Origin: Sulfitobacter sp. HGT1
GTDB lineage: Bacteria; Pseudomonadota; Alphaproteobacteria; Rhodobacterales; Rhodobacteraceae
Length of the DNA: 64,000 nucleotides
Assembly: GCF_013282155.1 (NCBI RefSeq)
Contig: NZ_BLWI01000008.1
Coordinates: forward strand, 496,001-560,000
Reading direction: 5' to 3'
In this document: piece after piece, positions 9,187 through 18,966 of the stretch
Numbering within the stretch: position 1 is the first letter of the stretch
How the letters are laid out: every line of letters starts with the position of its first letter
Program-made: the position numbers and the translations under genes
The notes under the pieces: model-generated
Told to the model about the DNA's origin: nothing
The model's input: the letters and a program-made list of their open reading frames with translations, nothing else
Database searches by the model: none

Positions 9187-12100
9187 CTAGTAATCTTTCT
9201 CGAAGAAGATCCCGATGCCGGTGTTACCGTCTGAATGAACCGTCCCCTTGGCGGTCAGGTTCTTGGAGATGTCCAGATTGATGGAGATATCAGCCGTCCC
9301 GTCAGACGCGGCAGTCACATCGGTATAGACGTTATCCGAGATGTATTTGCCCGCGCGCACCGCCGTTGCACCGCTGTCTGTGGTGGTCACATCCAGATCG
9401 TCCAATCCGAACCCCGTGCGCAAATTCGAAATCACGCCAGCCCCGCCGCGCCCTGCCAACGTCGCGACAGCACTTGCCAGTTGCAGCGCCTGAAACGCCG
9501 AGATTTCAGAGATATTGCGCCCGAAAAGCAATTGCGCAAGGACCTCGTCCTGCGGCGATGCGGGGGTCGATTCAAATGATACTTCCGGCGCGGTTGCAGG
9601 GCCTTCGATGATGATGCGCACTTCGCCTGTTTGGGTCGCCGTGGCCGTGACAAAGCGCAGATAGGGCACCAGATCGCCCTGGAATTGCACCGCCCCTTCG
9701 TTCAGATCAAAGCGCTTGCCCAGGATATCCAGCCGCCCGCGGATCAGATCAAACCGTCCGGCCGAGATCACGCGATTGGTCGTCCCTGTCAGCAACAGAC
9801 CCCCGCCCAATTCCGCGTCCAGCCCGCGCCCGCGTACAAAAATACGGTTCGGCGCGTTGATCTGGATGTTCATCCCAAAGCCTGGCCCCTTATCTGCCGC
9901 GACCCCCTCCGCGTCCGCCCGTGCGCCATCAAGCCCGGCCTTGCGTCTGGTGGCAATCACATCAGCAGGTGCCCCGATAAAATCGATCGGTGGAATGTCA
10001 CCAATACTGGTCAGCCCCGTCGACGGCACCGTGATGCTGGTCTCACCGACATCAATCCGGCCATCAATTCGCGCCCCACCTGTGAGCGGGCCTGCAAGAC
10101 GCAAGTCGCCATTCAGCGACGTGCGATAAAGCGACGGGTCAATCAGCACCAGATTGTTCAATCCGATCTGCAAATCCGCCGTCATTGATCCGGTCAGGAT
10201 GATAGCACCGCCGACCTTGATCTGCCCGCCATCAACGTTTTCTGCCGACAGATCGACCTGCGCGCGATTGTTGCCAAGGTCGATGTTGGCCGCGATGTTT
10301 TTCAAGGCGATCCGCAGGTTGGGCGCGGAAAGCGACGCGTTCGATGTGCGAATGGTGCCTGACACAGACCCAAGCTGCGCCGGCCCGTTCACGCTTAGAT
10401 CAAAGACCGCCTGCCCTTGCAGGATGCGTGGCGCGATAAAGGGCGCAGACAGACCCAGCGGTGCGTTGCCGTTGATATCAAGGTTCAGGGTGCCATCGCT
10501 GCCCACCAGCCCCGCAATGATCGCCTGCGTGCCAGCCGGACCGCTTGCATTGGTGTTCACGCGCCAGCCCGCACTTTCCTGTCGGGCTGTGCCCGTCACA
10601 TTCAGCGGCCCGTTCAGCTTGGGAACCAGTGCCGCGAGATTTGGGATCGTGATGTCATAGTTCAGCGCAGGGGTGTCGCCGGTCACGACGCCCTGCACCG
10701 ATGCCCGCGCCGCATAGGGGCCCGTTGCATTGGTATCAATGGCGATGCCCGCCGGGGTCTGGCGGATCGACCCTGTGGCTGCCAGAGGCCCCGATACGCC
10801 GGGGGCCAAAGGCTGCACATTGGGCACGGCTATATCAAACGAGATGTCGATCATCGGCGTCAGCGCACCTTGCACCGCGACCTGCGCGTCATAGGGACCG
10901 GATGTCTTTGCATCAATGACAAACCCGGCGTCGGTCTGTTTCAGGGTGCCTGCCGCCGTCAGCGGGCCTGTGACCTGCGGCGCAAAGGCCTGCACACGGG
11001 GGATTTGCGCCTCGAATTCGATATCCAGCGGGGTCAGCAGCCCTTTGACAGTGGCCGATACATTTTCTGGTGCGGCGGCTTTGGCATCCACCTGCCAGCC
11101 GTCGGGCGTCTGCCGCAAAATGCCATCCAGCGCGATCTTGCCTCCAACCGGCGCGTCCGGAACGAAGTCTTTGATTTCAGGAACCTGCGCGGTGAAGTTC
11201 AACGTCGCGTTCGGGCCGGTCGCCAGACCTTTGGCGGTCAGCGCGGCGTTATAGGGGCCGTCGGTCACGGCATCCACCGTCCAGCCGCGGGTGTCCTGAT
11301 CGGCGGTGGCGGTGATCGTCACGGGGCCGGAATACTGCGGCAGGACAAGGTGGATATTGACCAGATTGGCCGTGAACCGCGCTTGCGAATTATCGCTGCG
11401 CAGCTCTGCGCCGCCGGTCACGGACACAGCCGCGTTCTCAAGCGTCAGATCACGCACAAAGGTGCCCGTCTCATCGCGCAAGGCCGCGACACTTAGCGTG
11501 GTTTCGCCAGCAAGCACCGCATCCGCCTGCGCGATGCCCAGCTTCAGGTCGCGGGTCAGGCCGGTGATGTTCAGATCAAACATGCCGTCCAGCGGTTTGA
11601 CCTGACCGGCCAGATCGACGTTTGCAGCACCGTCCAGCTCGCGTCCGGCAAGGGCCGAAAAGCGGCTGATTTCCGTGGCTTCCAGCCGTGCCTTAAGCTG
11701 CGTCAGGAAATTCTCGGCGGGGCCATTGATCGTCATATCCCCCGTCAAACCGTAATCTGTGCCCGACAGGTCAAGCCCGCTGATCTGCACGGGCTGCCCT
11801 TCGACATAGGTGATGGTGGCGCGACCGCTAAGCGCGCGGCCCAAGGCCTCGGACAGGGCGGCGTTGGTAAAAGTCAGCCCCTTGGTCGCAAAATCCAGAT
11901 CGCCGTCAAACGCACCGACGCTGCCCGCTTTTCCAGCCAGCGTACCGGTCAGGTTCAATTGTGTGCTGTCAATCGCCAGCGCATCTGTGGCCAATCCGTC
12001 AACGTCAAAGACCGCTGTAATCGTGTCGCCATCACCCGCATCATATTTCACGCCCAGATCCACGCGGCGCACATAGGTGCTGGCCCCCGCAACCGGCAGC

Positions 12101-13161
12101 AAAACCCGTTCGCCATCGGTTGCGGCCACGGTGCCGGTGATATCAATCAGGCTGGGCCATTTATCGCTGTTCAAGGTGATCTTGCCCTGCAATTCGGCCG
12201 CTTGCGCCTTGAGGGCGAAATCACTGACATCAAGCCCGCCATCCGCCTGCACCATGGCATCAAGCGTCAGCGCCACGTCTGTGCCGAAAAATTCGCGGTA
12301 TTGCGACAGGATCAATGCCGTCACATCCCCGCGCAGATCGGCCTGAATGCGGCGGTCGGGGTCATCGGTTGCCCCTTGTTCGGCCACGATCACCTGTCCG
12401 GCCAGACGTTGTTCGCCATCGGTCGACAGCTTGATGTCGGTCTTGAAATCCGACACCGGCCCCGACCCTGCAACGGTCAGATCAACCGAAGGTTCGCCGG
12501 GGATCTTCAGGGTCCGCGAGATGATGCCCTTTTGCTCTTCCGAGAGGTTGACCAGCAGATCAAGCAGGTTGTCGCTGCGGTTCAGATCAGCCGAAATCTT
12601 GAACGACCCTTGCTTGCCATCCGTGCGGGTGGCGTCGATATCAAGGGTCACGACTTCGTCATTCAGCTTCGCGGTGGCCTTGAGGTTCAGTTGCGCAGCT
12701 TCGCCCAGGATCGGCGCGCCCAGCACAATTTCCTCGACCTCGAAATTGGCGACATCGATGGAAACCGGCAAATCGGGAATGGCCGGAAAGGTAAACGGCT
12801 TGGCCTCGGGATCGGGCAAACTGTCTTCTTGCGTGGCGGGCAGACGCGGTACCGACAGACGCTTGGCGGTCAACGCCTGAACTTCAAGCCGGCCGCGCAA
12901 CAGGGCAGACCGGTTCCAGTCCAGCTCGACCTCCTCCAATGTCAGCCACACGCCTTGGTCGTCGGAAATCGTCATTTGATCGAATGACGCCCGCGAGCTG
13001 AGCGCGCCTGCAAAGCCGTCGATGCTGACAATCCGCCCCGCCCCGCTTAGCGCGTTCTGGATGGTGCGGGTCAGGAAATCCTTGTCGTCCTCCTGGGCCA
13101 ACGCGCCCGAGGCCAGAAGCATCATACAGGTGAAAAGGAAGCTGCGTACAAAGTGGATCAA
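9187..13161 (-). CDS. tamB: Translocation and assembly module protein TamB (DUF490)
   Basis: A 1324-residue envelope protein, the inner-membrane-anchored partner of TamA; TamB-like proteins form a long beta groove across the periplasm and are linked to outer-membrane protein insertion and lipid transport. It has an N-terminal signal anchor (MIHFVRSFLFTCMMLLASGA). Residues about 600-880 hold a run of roughly 57-60-residue repeats with recurring SGP and QT.AG.. motifs. The C-terminal DUF490 domain includes LLFGRNISEISAFQALQLA and ends in FFEKDY. Its start overlaps the tamA stop by four bases (ATGA), so the two are coupled. Confidence 0.93.
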   Translation of the reverse strand: MIHFVRSFLFTCMMLLASGALAQEDDKDFLTRTIQNALSGAGRIVSIDGFAGALSSRASFDQMTISDDQGVWLTLEEVELDWNRSALLRGRLEVQALTAKRLSVPRLPATQEDSLPDPEAKPFTFPAIPDLPVSIDVANFEVEEIVLGAPILGEAAQLNLKATAKLNDEVVTLDIDATRTDGKQGSFKISADLNRSDNLLDLLVNLSEEQKGIISRTLKIPGEPSVDLTVAGSGPVSDFKTDIKLSTDGEQRLAGQVIVAEQGATDDPDRRIQADLRGDVTALILSQYREFFGTDVALTLDAMVQADGGLDVSDFALKAQAAELQGKITLNSDKWPSLIDITGTVAATDGERVLLPVAGASTYVRRVDLGVKYDAGDGDTITAVFDVDGLATDALAIDSTQLNLTGTLAGKAGSVGAFDGDLDFATKGLTFTNAALSEALGRALSGRATITYVEGQPVQISGLDLSGTDYGLTGDMTINGPAENFLTQLKARLEATEISRFSALAGRELDGAANVDLAGQVKPLDGMFDLNITGLTRDLKLGIAQADAVLAGETTLSVAALRDETGTFVRDLTLENAAVSVTGGAELRSDNSQARFTANLVNIHLVLPQYSGPVTITATADQDTRGWTVDAVTDGPYNAALTAKGLATGPNATLNFTAQVPEIKDFVPDAPVGGKIALDGILRQTPDGWQVDAKAAAPENVSATVKGLLTPLDIEFEAQIPRVQAFAPQVTGPLTAAGTLKQTDAGFVIDAKTSGPYDAQVAVQGALTPMIDISFDIAVPNVQPLAPGVSGPLAATGSIRQTPAGIAIDTNATGPYAARASVQGVVTGDTPALNYDITIPNLAALVPKLNGPLNVTGTARQESAGWRVNTNASGPAGTQAIIAGLVGSDGTLNLDINGNAPLGLSAPFIAPRILQGQAVFDLSVNGPAQLGSVSGTIRTSNASLSAPNLRIALKNIAANIDLGNNRAQVDLSAENVDGGQIKVGGAIILTGSMTADLQIGLNNLVLIDPSLYRTSLNGDLRLAGPLTGGARIDGRIDVGETSITVPSTGLTSIGDIPPIDFIGAPADVIATRRKAGLDGARADAEGVAADKGPGFGMNIQINAPNRIFVRGRGLDAELGGGLLLTGTTNRVISAGRFDLIRGRLDILGKRFDLNEGAVQFQGDLVPYLRFVTATATQTGEVRIIIEGPATAPEVSFESTPASPQDEVLAQLLFGRNISEISAFQALQLASAVATLAGRGGAGVISNLRTGFGLDDLDVTTTDSGATAVRAGKYISDNVYTDVTAASDGTADISINLDISKNLTAKGTVHSDGNTGIGIFFEKDY

Positions 13162-14978
13162 AACGATTGTCCAATACCGATATAGACTTGAAAATTCTCG
13201 CCCGTTTCAGGCCCCGATGTCGGCACCGCGAAATCGACGCGGATCGGGCCGATGCCCGTCTCATAGCGCAGGCCAAGCCCCGCACCCGAATGCCAGACCC
13301 CCGACCCGTCATAGAATGCCTCGGCCCCGATATAGCCCGCATCGGCAAAGGCCACGATGCCGATCTTGTCCCGCACCGCAACGCGCGCTTCTGCGGACAG
13401 ACCCAGAAAGCTGCGCCCGCCAACGGTATTCCCGCCACCCAAATCAACGCCAAGCGTCTGGTAGGGCTGTCCGCGGACGCTGCCGCCGCCGCCCGAATAA
13501 AACAGATAATCTGCCGGGGCCTGCGCCAAAGTTGGACCGTAAACCGACCCAAGCTGCCCGCGCAGGGCAAAGGTGACCGGACGGGTGGTGCCAAAGGTCT
13601 TGTAACCGCGCACATCAACATAGCTGCGCAACCCGCTGGACGACCCCGAAACCGCCGCGAAGGGCGTCAGGCTGGCCTTGGCGTAATAACCGTCTTTGGC
13701 GTCCAGACGGTTGTCGCGGTAATCATGTTCGGCGGTCAGTGGCAGCGTCACCAAAGTGTAGTTTTGCGTGCCGAATGCATCGCGGGTTTCGGCAGTGCGC
13801 AGCCCCATGCCCAGCGTATAGGTCCGCTCGGCGCTGGCGATCCGTTCAATCCCTGTCTCGATCTCGAACTGCCGCGAGAAAAAATTCACCTCGTCCAGCT
13901 GTTCGATCTCGGCGAAGGCGTAAAAATTGGTGTCGGCGTTAAAGGTCGCGGGCCGTTCAAAACGCGTCGACAGCCGGTAATCCGTCCCGCCCGAACTGCC
14001 ACCGATGCCCGATATCTCACCCTCAACCCGCAGGTTTTCGGCACCGCCCAAAAGGTTGCGGTGCATCCAGTAGCTGCTGACTGTCAGCCCCTCAAGCGAC
14101 GACAGTTCGGCCCCAAAGCCAAAGCGGCGCGGTGGTGCATCCGCAATCTGCGCGGTGATCGGCAGAAGATCAGGCGCGGTGATCTGGTCGGCCTCAAGCA
14201 TCGCGACAGAGCTGAAAGCCCCTGTGCGGCGCAGACGGGTGGCCGCCAGATCCAGTTGGTCCTGAGAATACACCTGCCCCGTGGGCAAACCGGCGATCTT
14301 GACGATCCGACGCAAACGCACGGCGCTGTCGCCCTTTACCGTCAGATCACCAAACCGCAGGCGCGGACCGGGGGCCAGCCGCAAGGTCGCGCTGATTGTG
14401 CTGTCGGGAACCCGCGCGGTAAGCTGCTGATCGGCCAATGCCGCCTTGGCATGCCCCTGATCGCGCCAGCCTTTTATGCCGGCTGATACCGTGTCTTTCA
14501 ACACGCCCAGACGGGCTGGCGCGCCCACAGCGAATTCTTCGGGCAATTCGGTGTCAGGCGCGACTGGCGCGATTTCCGCCTTGGCAAAGCTGAACTTTTT
14601 GCCCGGCTTGACCGTGATGACCGCCTTGTCGATCCGCGCGGGTGGTGACACGGGCGCAATCGTGGACGCATCCACCCCGTCCACGGTGATCGTGATCACG
14701 GCTGCGAAATACCCCTGATCGTAAAGCACGGCCAGCAATCTGGCATAATCGGCCTGCGCTGCCGCCAGCAATTCCTGGGTCGACGGGGTTGCGTCCTCGG
14801 CGGTTTGTTCGCGCAACAGCGATCCGCCCAGCACGGCCTCATAAAGGTCGGAGCCTTTTTCGACGCCCGTGATATCCAGCGTTGCCGCAAAGCCGACCGA
14901 ACTGCCCCACAGCACCGCCGCAGCAGCCGTGGTGGCGAGCAAACCCGCTAGAAATCTGTCTTTTGTCGAACGCGACAT
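13158..14978 (-). CDS. tamA: Outer-membrane assembly protein TamA (Omp85 family)
   Basis: A 606-residue Omp85-type protein. A signal peptide is followed by periplasmic POTRA-like segments (about residues 30-270) and a C-terminal beta barrel. The barrel shows the Omp85 stretch VRGQPYQTLG and ends in aromatic Phe (VYIGIGQSF), as expected for an outer-membrane barrel. I start at ATG 14978 (MSRSTKDRF), behind AAGAAGGGG; a 52-codon upstream extension lacks coding character. It precedes and overlaps tamB, the usual order. The neighbour decides TamA over BamA. Confidence 0.92.
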   Translation of the reverse strand: MSRSTKDRFLAGLLATTAAAAVLWGSSVGFAATLDITGVEKGSDLYEAVLGGSLLREQTAEDATPSTQELLAAAQADYARLLAVLYDQGYFAAVITITVDGVDASTIAPVSPPARIDKAVITVKPGKKFSFAKAEIAPVAPDTELPEEFAVGAPARLGVLKDTVSAGIKGWRDQGHAKAALADQQLTARVPDSTISATLRLAPGPRLRFGDLTVKGDSAVRLRRIVKIAGLPTGQVYSQDQLDLAATRLRRTGAFSSVAMLEADQITAPDLLPITAQIADAPPRRFGFGAELSSLEGLTVSSYWMHRNLLGGAENLRVEGEISGIGGSSGGTDYRLSTRFERPATFNADTNFYAFAEIEQLDEVNFFSRQFEIETGIERIASAERTYTLGMGLRTAETRDAFGTQNYTLVTLPLTAEHDYRDNRLDAKDGYYAKASLTPFAAVSGSSSGLRSYVDVRGYKTFGTTRPVTFALRGQLGSVYGPTLAQAPADYLFYSGGGGSVRGQPYQTLGVDLGGGNTVGGRSFLGLSAEARVAVRDKIGIVAFADAGYIGAEAFYDGSGVWHSGAGLGLRYETGIGPIRVDFAVPTSGPETGENFQVYIGIGQSF

Positions 14979-15204
14979 GCGCCACCCCTTCTTTGCGAAG
15001 AACGATACCCGATGCAGATCAGATAGATCGTTCAGGCGGCTCGTCAGCAGTGAACCAATAATATTGGCTACATAACTGAAACAATCGGCTTGCAACAAAT
15101 ATTCTGTTGGGGAAATGCGCAATTGTGAACACAAAATCTGGTATTTGACACTAAATCAGCCCGAACAGGCGAAGATGCGCCGTTTTGCACCACATCTAAA
15201 CGCA

Positions 15205-15238
15205 AAACGCCCGCCAAGACGATGCTTGGCGGGCGTTT
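15205..15238 (-). terminator. Hairpin terminator after acnA
   Basis: A perfect inverted repeat (AAACGCCCGCCAAG / CTTGGCGGGCGTTT, six-base loop) lies 21 bases beyond the acnA stop. Its A/T flanks would allow termination in either direction; acnA is the gene that reads into it. Confidence 0.8.
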
Positions 15239-15258
15239 CAATCTTTATGTCAATAGGA

Positions 15259-18033
15259 TCAGGCCGATTTTGCCAGATCGCGCAGAACGTAATGCAGCAC
15301 GCCACCGTGTTCGATATATTCGATCTCGATCGCGGTATCGATGCGGCACTTGATCATGATCTCTTTGACCGAACCGTCAGCCATTGTGATCGTGCAAGGC
15401 ACTTCTTGCAGCGGCTTGATCGTATCCAGACCCGAGATCGAAACGGTTTCCTGACCGGTCAGACCCAAGCTTTTGCGCGTGTCACCATTGGTGAATTCGA
15501 ACGGGATAACGCCCATACCAACCAGGTTGGAGCGGTGAATACGCTCGAAGCTTTCGGCGATCACGGCCTTGACGCCCAGCAATGCTGTGCCCTTGGCCGC
15601 CCAGTCACGCGAAGACCCGGCACCGTATTGTTCACCACCAAAGATCACCAGCGGTGTGCCGGCATCCTGATAGGCCATGGCTGCGTCAAAGATCGACGTT
15701 TGCTTGCCATCCGGGCCGTTTGTATAGCCGCCCTCGACCCCGTCCAGCATCTCGTTCTTGATACGGATGTTGGCGAATGTGCCGCGCATCATGACTTCGT
15801 GGTTACCACGACGCGAGCCATAGGAGTTGAATTCGCGCACAGGCACCTGATGCTCCATCAGATATTGACCGGCAGGTGTGGTTTCCTTGAACGATCCGGC
15901 AGGGCTGATGTGGTCGGTTGTGATCATGTCACCCAAGACAGCCAGTACTTTGGCACCTTCGATGTTGGTGATCACGCCCGGCTCTGGCGACATGCCCTGG
16001 AAATAGGGCGGGTTCTGAACGTATGTCGACGCGGGTGGCCAGTTGTAGGTCTTGGCATCCGTCGTCTCGACCGCCTGCCACTTTTCGTCGCCCTTGAACA
16101 CGTCGGCGTACTTCTCTTGGAAGGCTGCGCGCGTCACGGTCTTTTCGACCAGTTCGGCAACTTCCTGCGTGGTTGGCCAGATGTCTTTCAAATAGACGTC
16201 ATTGCCGTTTTGATCCTGACCCAAAGGTGCGTGTGCAAGATCGACGTTCATGTCACCGACCAGCGCATAGGCCACAACCAGTGGCGGGGACGCCAGATAG
16301 TTGGCGCGCACGTCAGGGGAAATGCGGCCTTCAAAGTTGCGGTTACCCGACAAGACCGAGGTACCGATCAGGTCGTAGTCGTTGATTGCCTTGCTGATCG
16401 CAGGCTCCAGCGGGCCGGAGTTACCGATACAGGTCGTGCAGCCATAACCAACAAGGTTAAAGCCGATCGCGTCCAGGTCTTCTTGCAGGTTTGCGGCCTC
16501 AAGATAGGCGGAAACCACCTGAGAACCGGGGGCCAGCGATGTCTTGACCCAAGGCTTGCGGGTCAGGCCAAGCGCGCGCGCTTTGCGTGCAACCAGACCG
16601 GCACCGATCATCACGTAAGGGTTCGATGTGTTGGTACACGATGTGATCGACGCGATCACGATGGACCCGTCATGCAGCTGGTAATGGCCATCGTCGGTCA
16701 TCACATAGCCGCGCTTGTGGTTGCCCTCGTCGCCGGGGATCACCTGTGGCTCCGGCTGGCCGCCCTCGCCTTCCCAACGCACTTCGGCGGCGGGTGACGC
16801 GTCTTTGCCCGCGCGGACACCTTTGACGTAATCGGAAAATGCAGTGTGCGCAGAGGTCAGCGCGATATAGTCCTGCGGACGCTTGGGGCCGGAAATCGCA
16901 GGCACGATGGTGCCCATGTCCAGCGACAGCGTGTCGGTGTAGATCGGCGCATAATCATCGCCGCGCCACATGCCGTTTTCCTTGGCATAGGCTTCGACCA
17001 GCGCAATGCGGTCTTCTTCGCGGCCGGTTGTGCGCAGGTAGCGCAGGGTTTCGCCGTCAATCGGGAAGAAACCACAGGTCGCGCCATATTCAGGTGCCAT
17101 GTTGGCGATGGTCGCACGGTCTGCCAGTGGCAAGTGATCCAGACCTTCGCCGTAGAATTCGACGAATTTGGAAACCACGCCTTTTTCACGCAGCATTTCG
17201 ACGACTTTCAACACAAGGTCGGTACCAGTGGTGCCTTCCATCATGCGGCCTGTCAGCTCGAAACCCACAACTTCGGGGATCAGCATCGAAATCGGCTGGC
17301 CCAGCATCGCGGCTTCGGCCTCGATCCCGCCAACGCCCCAGCCCAGAACGGCCATGCCGTTGACCATGGTGGTGTGGCTGTCTGTACCGACCAGCGTGTC
17401 AGGGTACGCAACCTCAACACCGTTCTGGTCTTTGTCGGTCCAAACGGTTTGCGCCAGATATTCAAGGTTCACCTGGTGGCAGATGCCGGTACCGGGGGGC
17501 ACAACGCGGAAGTTGTTAAACGCCTTTTGGCCCCACTTGAGGAATGTATAGCGTTCGATGTTGCGCTCGTATTCGCGGTCCACGTTCATCTGGAACGCGC
17601 GCGGGTTGCCGAATTCGTCAATCATGACCGAGTGGTCGATGACCAGATCAACAGGGTTCAACGGGTTGATCTTGTCAGCGTCGCCACCCAAAGCAACCAG
17701 ACCGTCGCGCATCGCGGCCAAATCAACAACCGCCGGAACGCCGGTGAAATCCTGCATCAGAACGCGGGCCGGACGATAGGCGATCTCGCGCGGGTTCTGG
17801 CCGCCCTTGGCACCCCATTCGGCAAATGCCTTGATGTCGTCAACGGTGACGGTCTTGCCGTCCTCGAAACGCAGCATGTTTTCCAACACCACTTTCAACG
17901 CGGCGGGCAATTTCGAGAAATCACCAAGCCCGGCTTCCTGAGCGGCGGGAATCGAATAATAGGCAATAGATTGATCGCCAGACGTCAGCGTCTTGCGTGT
18001 CTTGGCGGTGTCCTGGCCAACGATGATGGTCAT
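15259..18033 (-). CDS. acnA: Aconitate hydratase A
   Basis: Interconverts citrate and isocitrate in the TCA and glyoxylate cycles, using a [4Fe-4S] cluster. The 924-residue length fits the AcnA/IRP1 type. Cluster cysteines are seen in SITSCTNTSNP and in GCTTCIGNSG. The swivel domain carries GSSRDWAAKG. The ATG at 18033 follows GAAGGGAG. It is flanked by its own terminator and a 215-base upstream region, so it looks monocistronic. AcnA homologues can also bind RNA when they lose the cluster; nothing here tests that. Confidence 0.96.
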   Translation of the reverse strand: MTIIVGQDTAKTRKTLTSGDQSIAYYSIPAAQEAGLGDFSKLPAALKVVLENMLRFEDGKTVTVDDIKAFAEWGAKGGQNPREIAYRPARVLMQDFTGVPAVVDLAAMRDGLVALGGDADKINPLNPVDLVIDHSVMIDEFGNPRAFQMNVDREYERNIERYTFLKWGQKAFNNFRVVPPGTGICHQVNLEYLAQTVWTDKDQNGVEVAYPDTLVGTDSHTTMVNGMAVLGWGVGGIEAEAAMLGQPISMLIPEVVGFELTGRMMEGTTGTDLVLKVVEMLREKGVVSKFVEFYGEGLDHLPLADRATIANMAPEYGATCGFFPIDGETLRYLRTTGREEDRIALVEAYAKENGMWRGDDYAPIYTDTLSLDMGTIVPAISGPKRPQDYIALTSAHTAFSDYVKGVRAGKDASPAAEVRWEGEGGQPEPQVIPGDEGNHKRGYVMTDDGHYQLHDGSIVIASITSCTNTSNPYVMIGAGLVARKARALGLTRKPWVKTSLAPGSQVVSAYLEAANLQEDLDAIGFNLVGYGCTTCIGNSGPLEPAISKAINDYDLIGTSVLSGNRNFEGRISPDVRANYLASPPLVVAYALVGDMNVDLAHAPLGQDQNGNDVYLKDIWPTTQEVAELVEKTVTRAAFQEKYADVFKGDEKWQAVETTDAKTYNWPPASTYVQNPPYFQGMSPEPGVITNIEGAKVLAVLGDMITTDHISPAGSFKETTPAGQYLMEHQVPVREFNSYGSRRGNHEVMMRGTFANIRIKNEMLDGVEGGYTNGPDGKQTSIFDAAMAYQDAGTPLVIFGGEQYGAGSSRDWAAKGTALLGVKAVIAESFERIHRSNLVGMGVIPFEFTNGDTRKSLGLTGQETVSISGLDTIKPLQEVPCTITMADGSVKEIMIKCRIDTAIEIEYIEHGGVLHYVLRDLAKSA

Positions 18034-18266
18034 GGGAGCTCCCTTCGATGGGTTGAAAACAGATTGGCGGCTTGGCGCCTAGATGCCGTATTGCGCGCGC
18101 CGTTTCAACTGTAATCCATCACGGAAATCGCTTTTGTATACCATTGTGTACAGAAATTGATGTAAATTCCGGCTTTCAGGACGTAACAATGGCTCAACAA
18201 AGCTTGAGTGGTAATTGAGCGAAGCCCGGTCTACAAAAAACCTGCCTTGTGAAAGTTGTCCGATTG

Positions 18267-18965
18267 ATGAACATCCTGTTTTCCACCCTTCTCGCCGCGG
18301 GCGTCGCCTTGGCTGCGCCCTTGATCGCTCAGGACCGGCCTGTGGTGGTTGAACTGTTCACCTCGCAAGGGTGTTCGTCCTGCCCGCCTGCGGATGAGAT
18401 TCTGGCAGAGCTGTCCAAGCGCGACGATGTGATCGCTTTGGCGCTGCACGTGGATTATTGGGATTACATCGGGTGGAAGGACCAGTTCGGCAACCCCGAC
18501 CACGCCGCGCGCCAACGCGCCTATGCCGCAGCCGGCGGGCGCAAATCGGTCTACACCCCCGAGATGATCATCAATGGCAGCACCGATATCGTAGGCGCGA
18601 AACCCATGGCCGTTGCCCAGGCCATTGCCGCCCACAAAAACGACCCCCTGCGCGTCAATCTTACCCTGTCACGCAAGGGCGATAGCCTTGCGATCAATGC
18701 GGAGACAGTAAACGGGGCAAAAGGTCCGTTCACGGTGCACCTGCTGCAATATACGCCGATGGAAATGACCCATATCAAACGGGGCGAAAACGCAGGTCAC
18801 GCATTTGAATATCACAACATCGCCAAGAACTGGTCGGTGTTGGGGACCTGGACAGCAGACCAACCGCTGATCCTGACCGCGCCGTTAAAAGGGGCCTCGC
18901 CCGCGGTGGTGATCATCCAGCACAGCAATGCCGGCCCCATTGTGGCAGCGGCGCGCGTCAAGTAA
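18267..18965 (+). CDS. DUF1223 family thioredoxin-fold protein, exported
   Basis: A 232-residue protein with signal peptide MNILFSTLLAAGVALAAP and the DUF1223 thioredoxin-like fold. The motif ELFTSQGCSSCPPAD holds a CxxC pair where thioredoxins have theirs, and YTPEMIINGS supplies the cis-Pro-like region. DUF1223 proteins are poorly characterized; a periplasmic redox role is an inference. Start choice is uncertain: a GTG at 18249 would add six residues, and neither start has a clear ribosome site. The 3' end nearly abuts the opposing acyltransferase gene. Confidence 0.85.
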   Translation: MNILFSTLLAAGVALAAPLIAQDRPVVVELFTSQGCSSCPPADEILAELSKRDDVIALALHVDYWDYIGWKDQFGNPDHAARQRAYAAAGGRKSVYTPEMIINGSTDIVGAKPMAVAQAIAAHKNDPLRVNLTLSRKGDSLAINAETVNGAKGPFTVHLLQYTPMEMTHIKRGENAGHAFEYHNIAKNWSVLGTWTADQPLILTAPLKGASPAVVIIQHSNAGPIVAAARVK

Positions 18966-18966
18966 T

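Noticed and set aside
15115-16797. 560-codon open frame on the plus strand
   Set aside because: It lies antisense to acnA; residues are rich in Gly, His and Arg, with no domain. It is a frame shadow of G+C-rich coding DNA.
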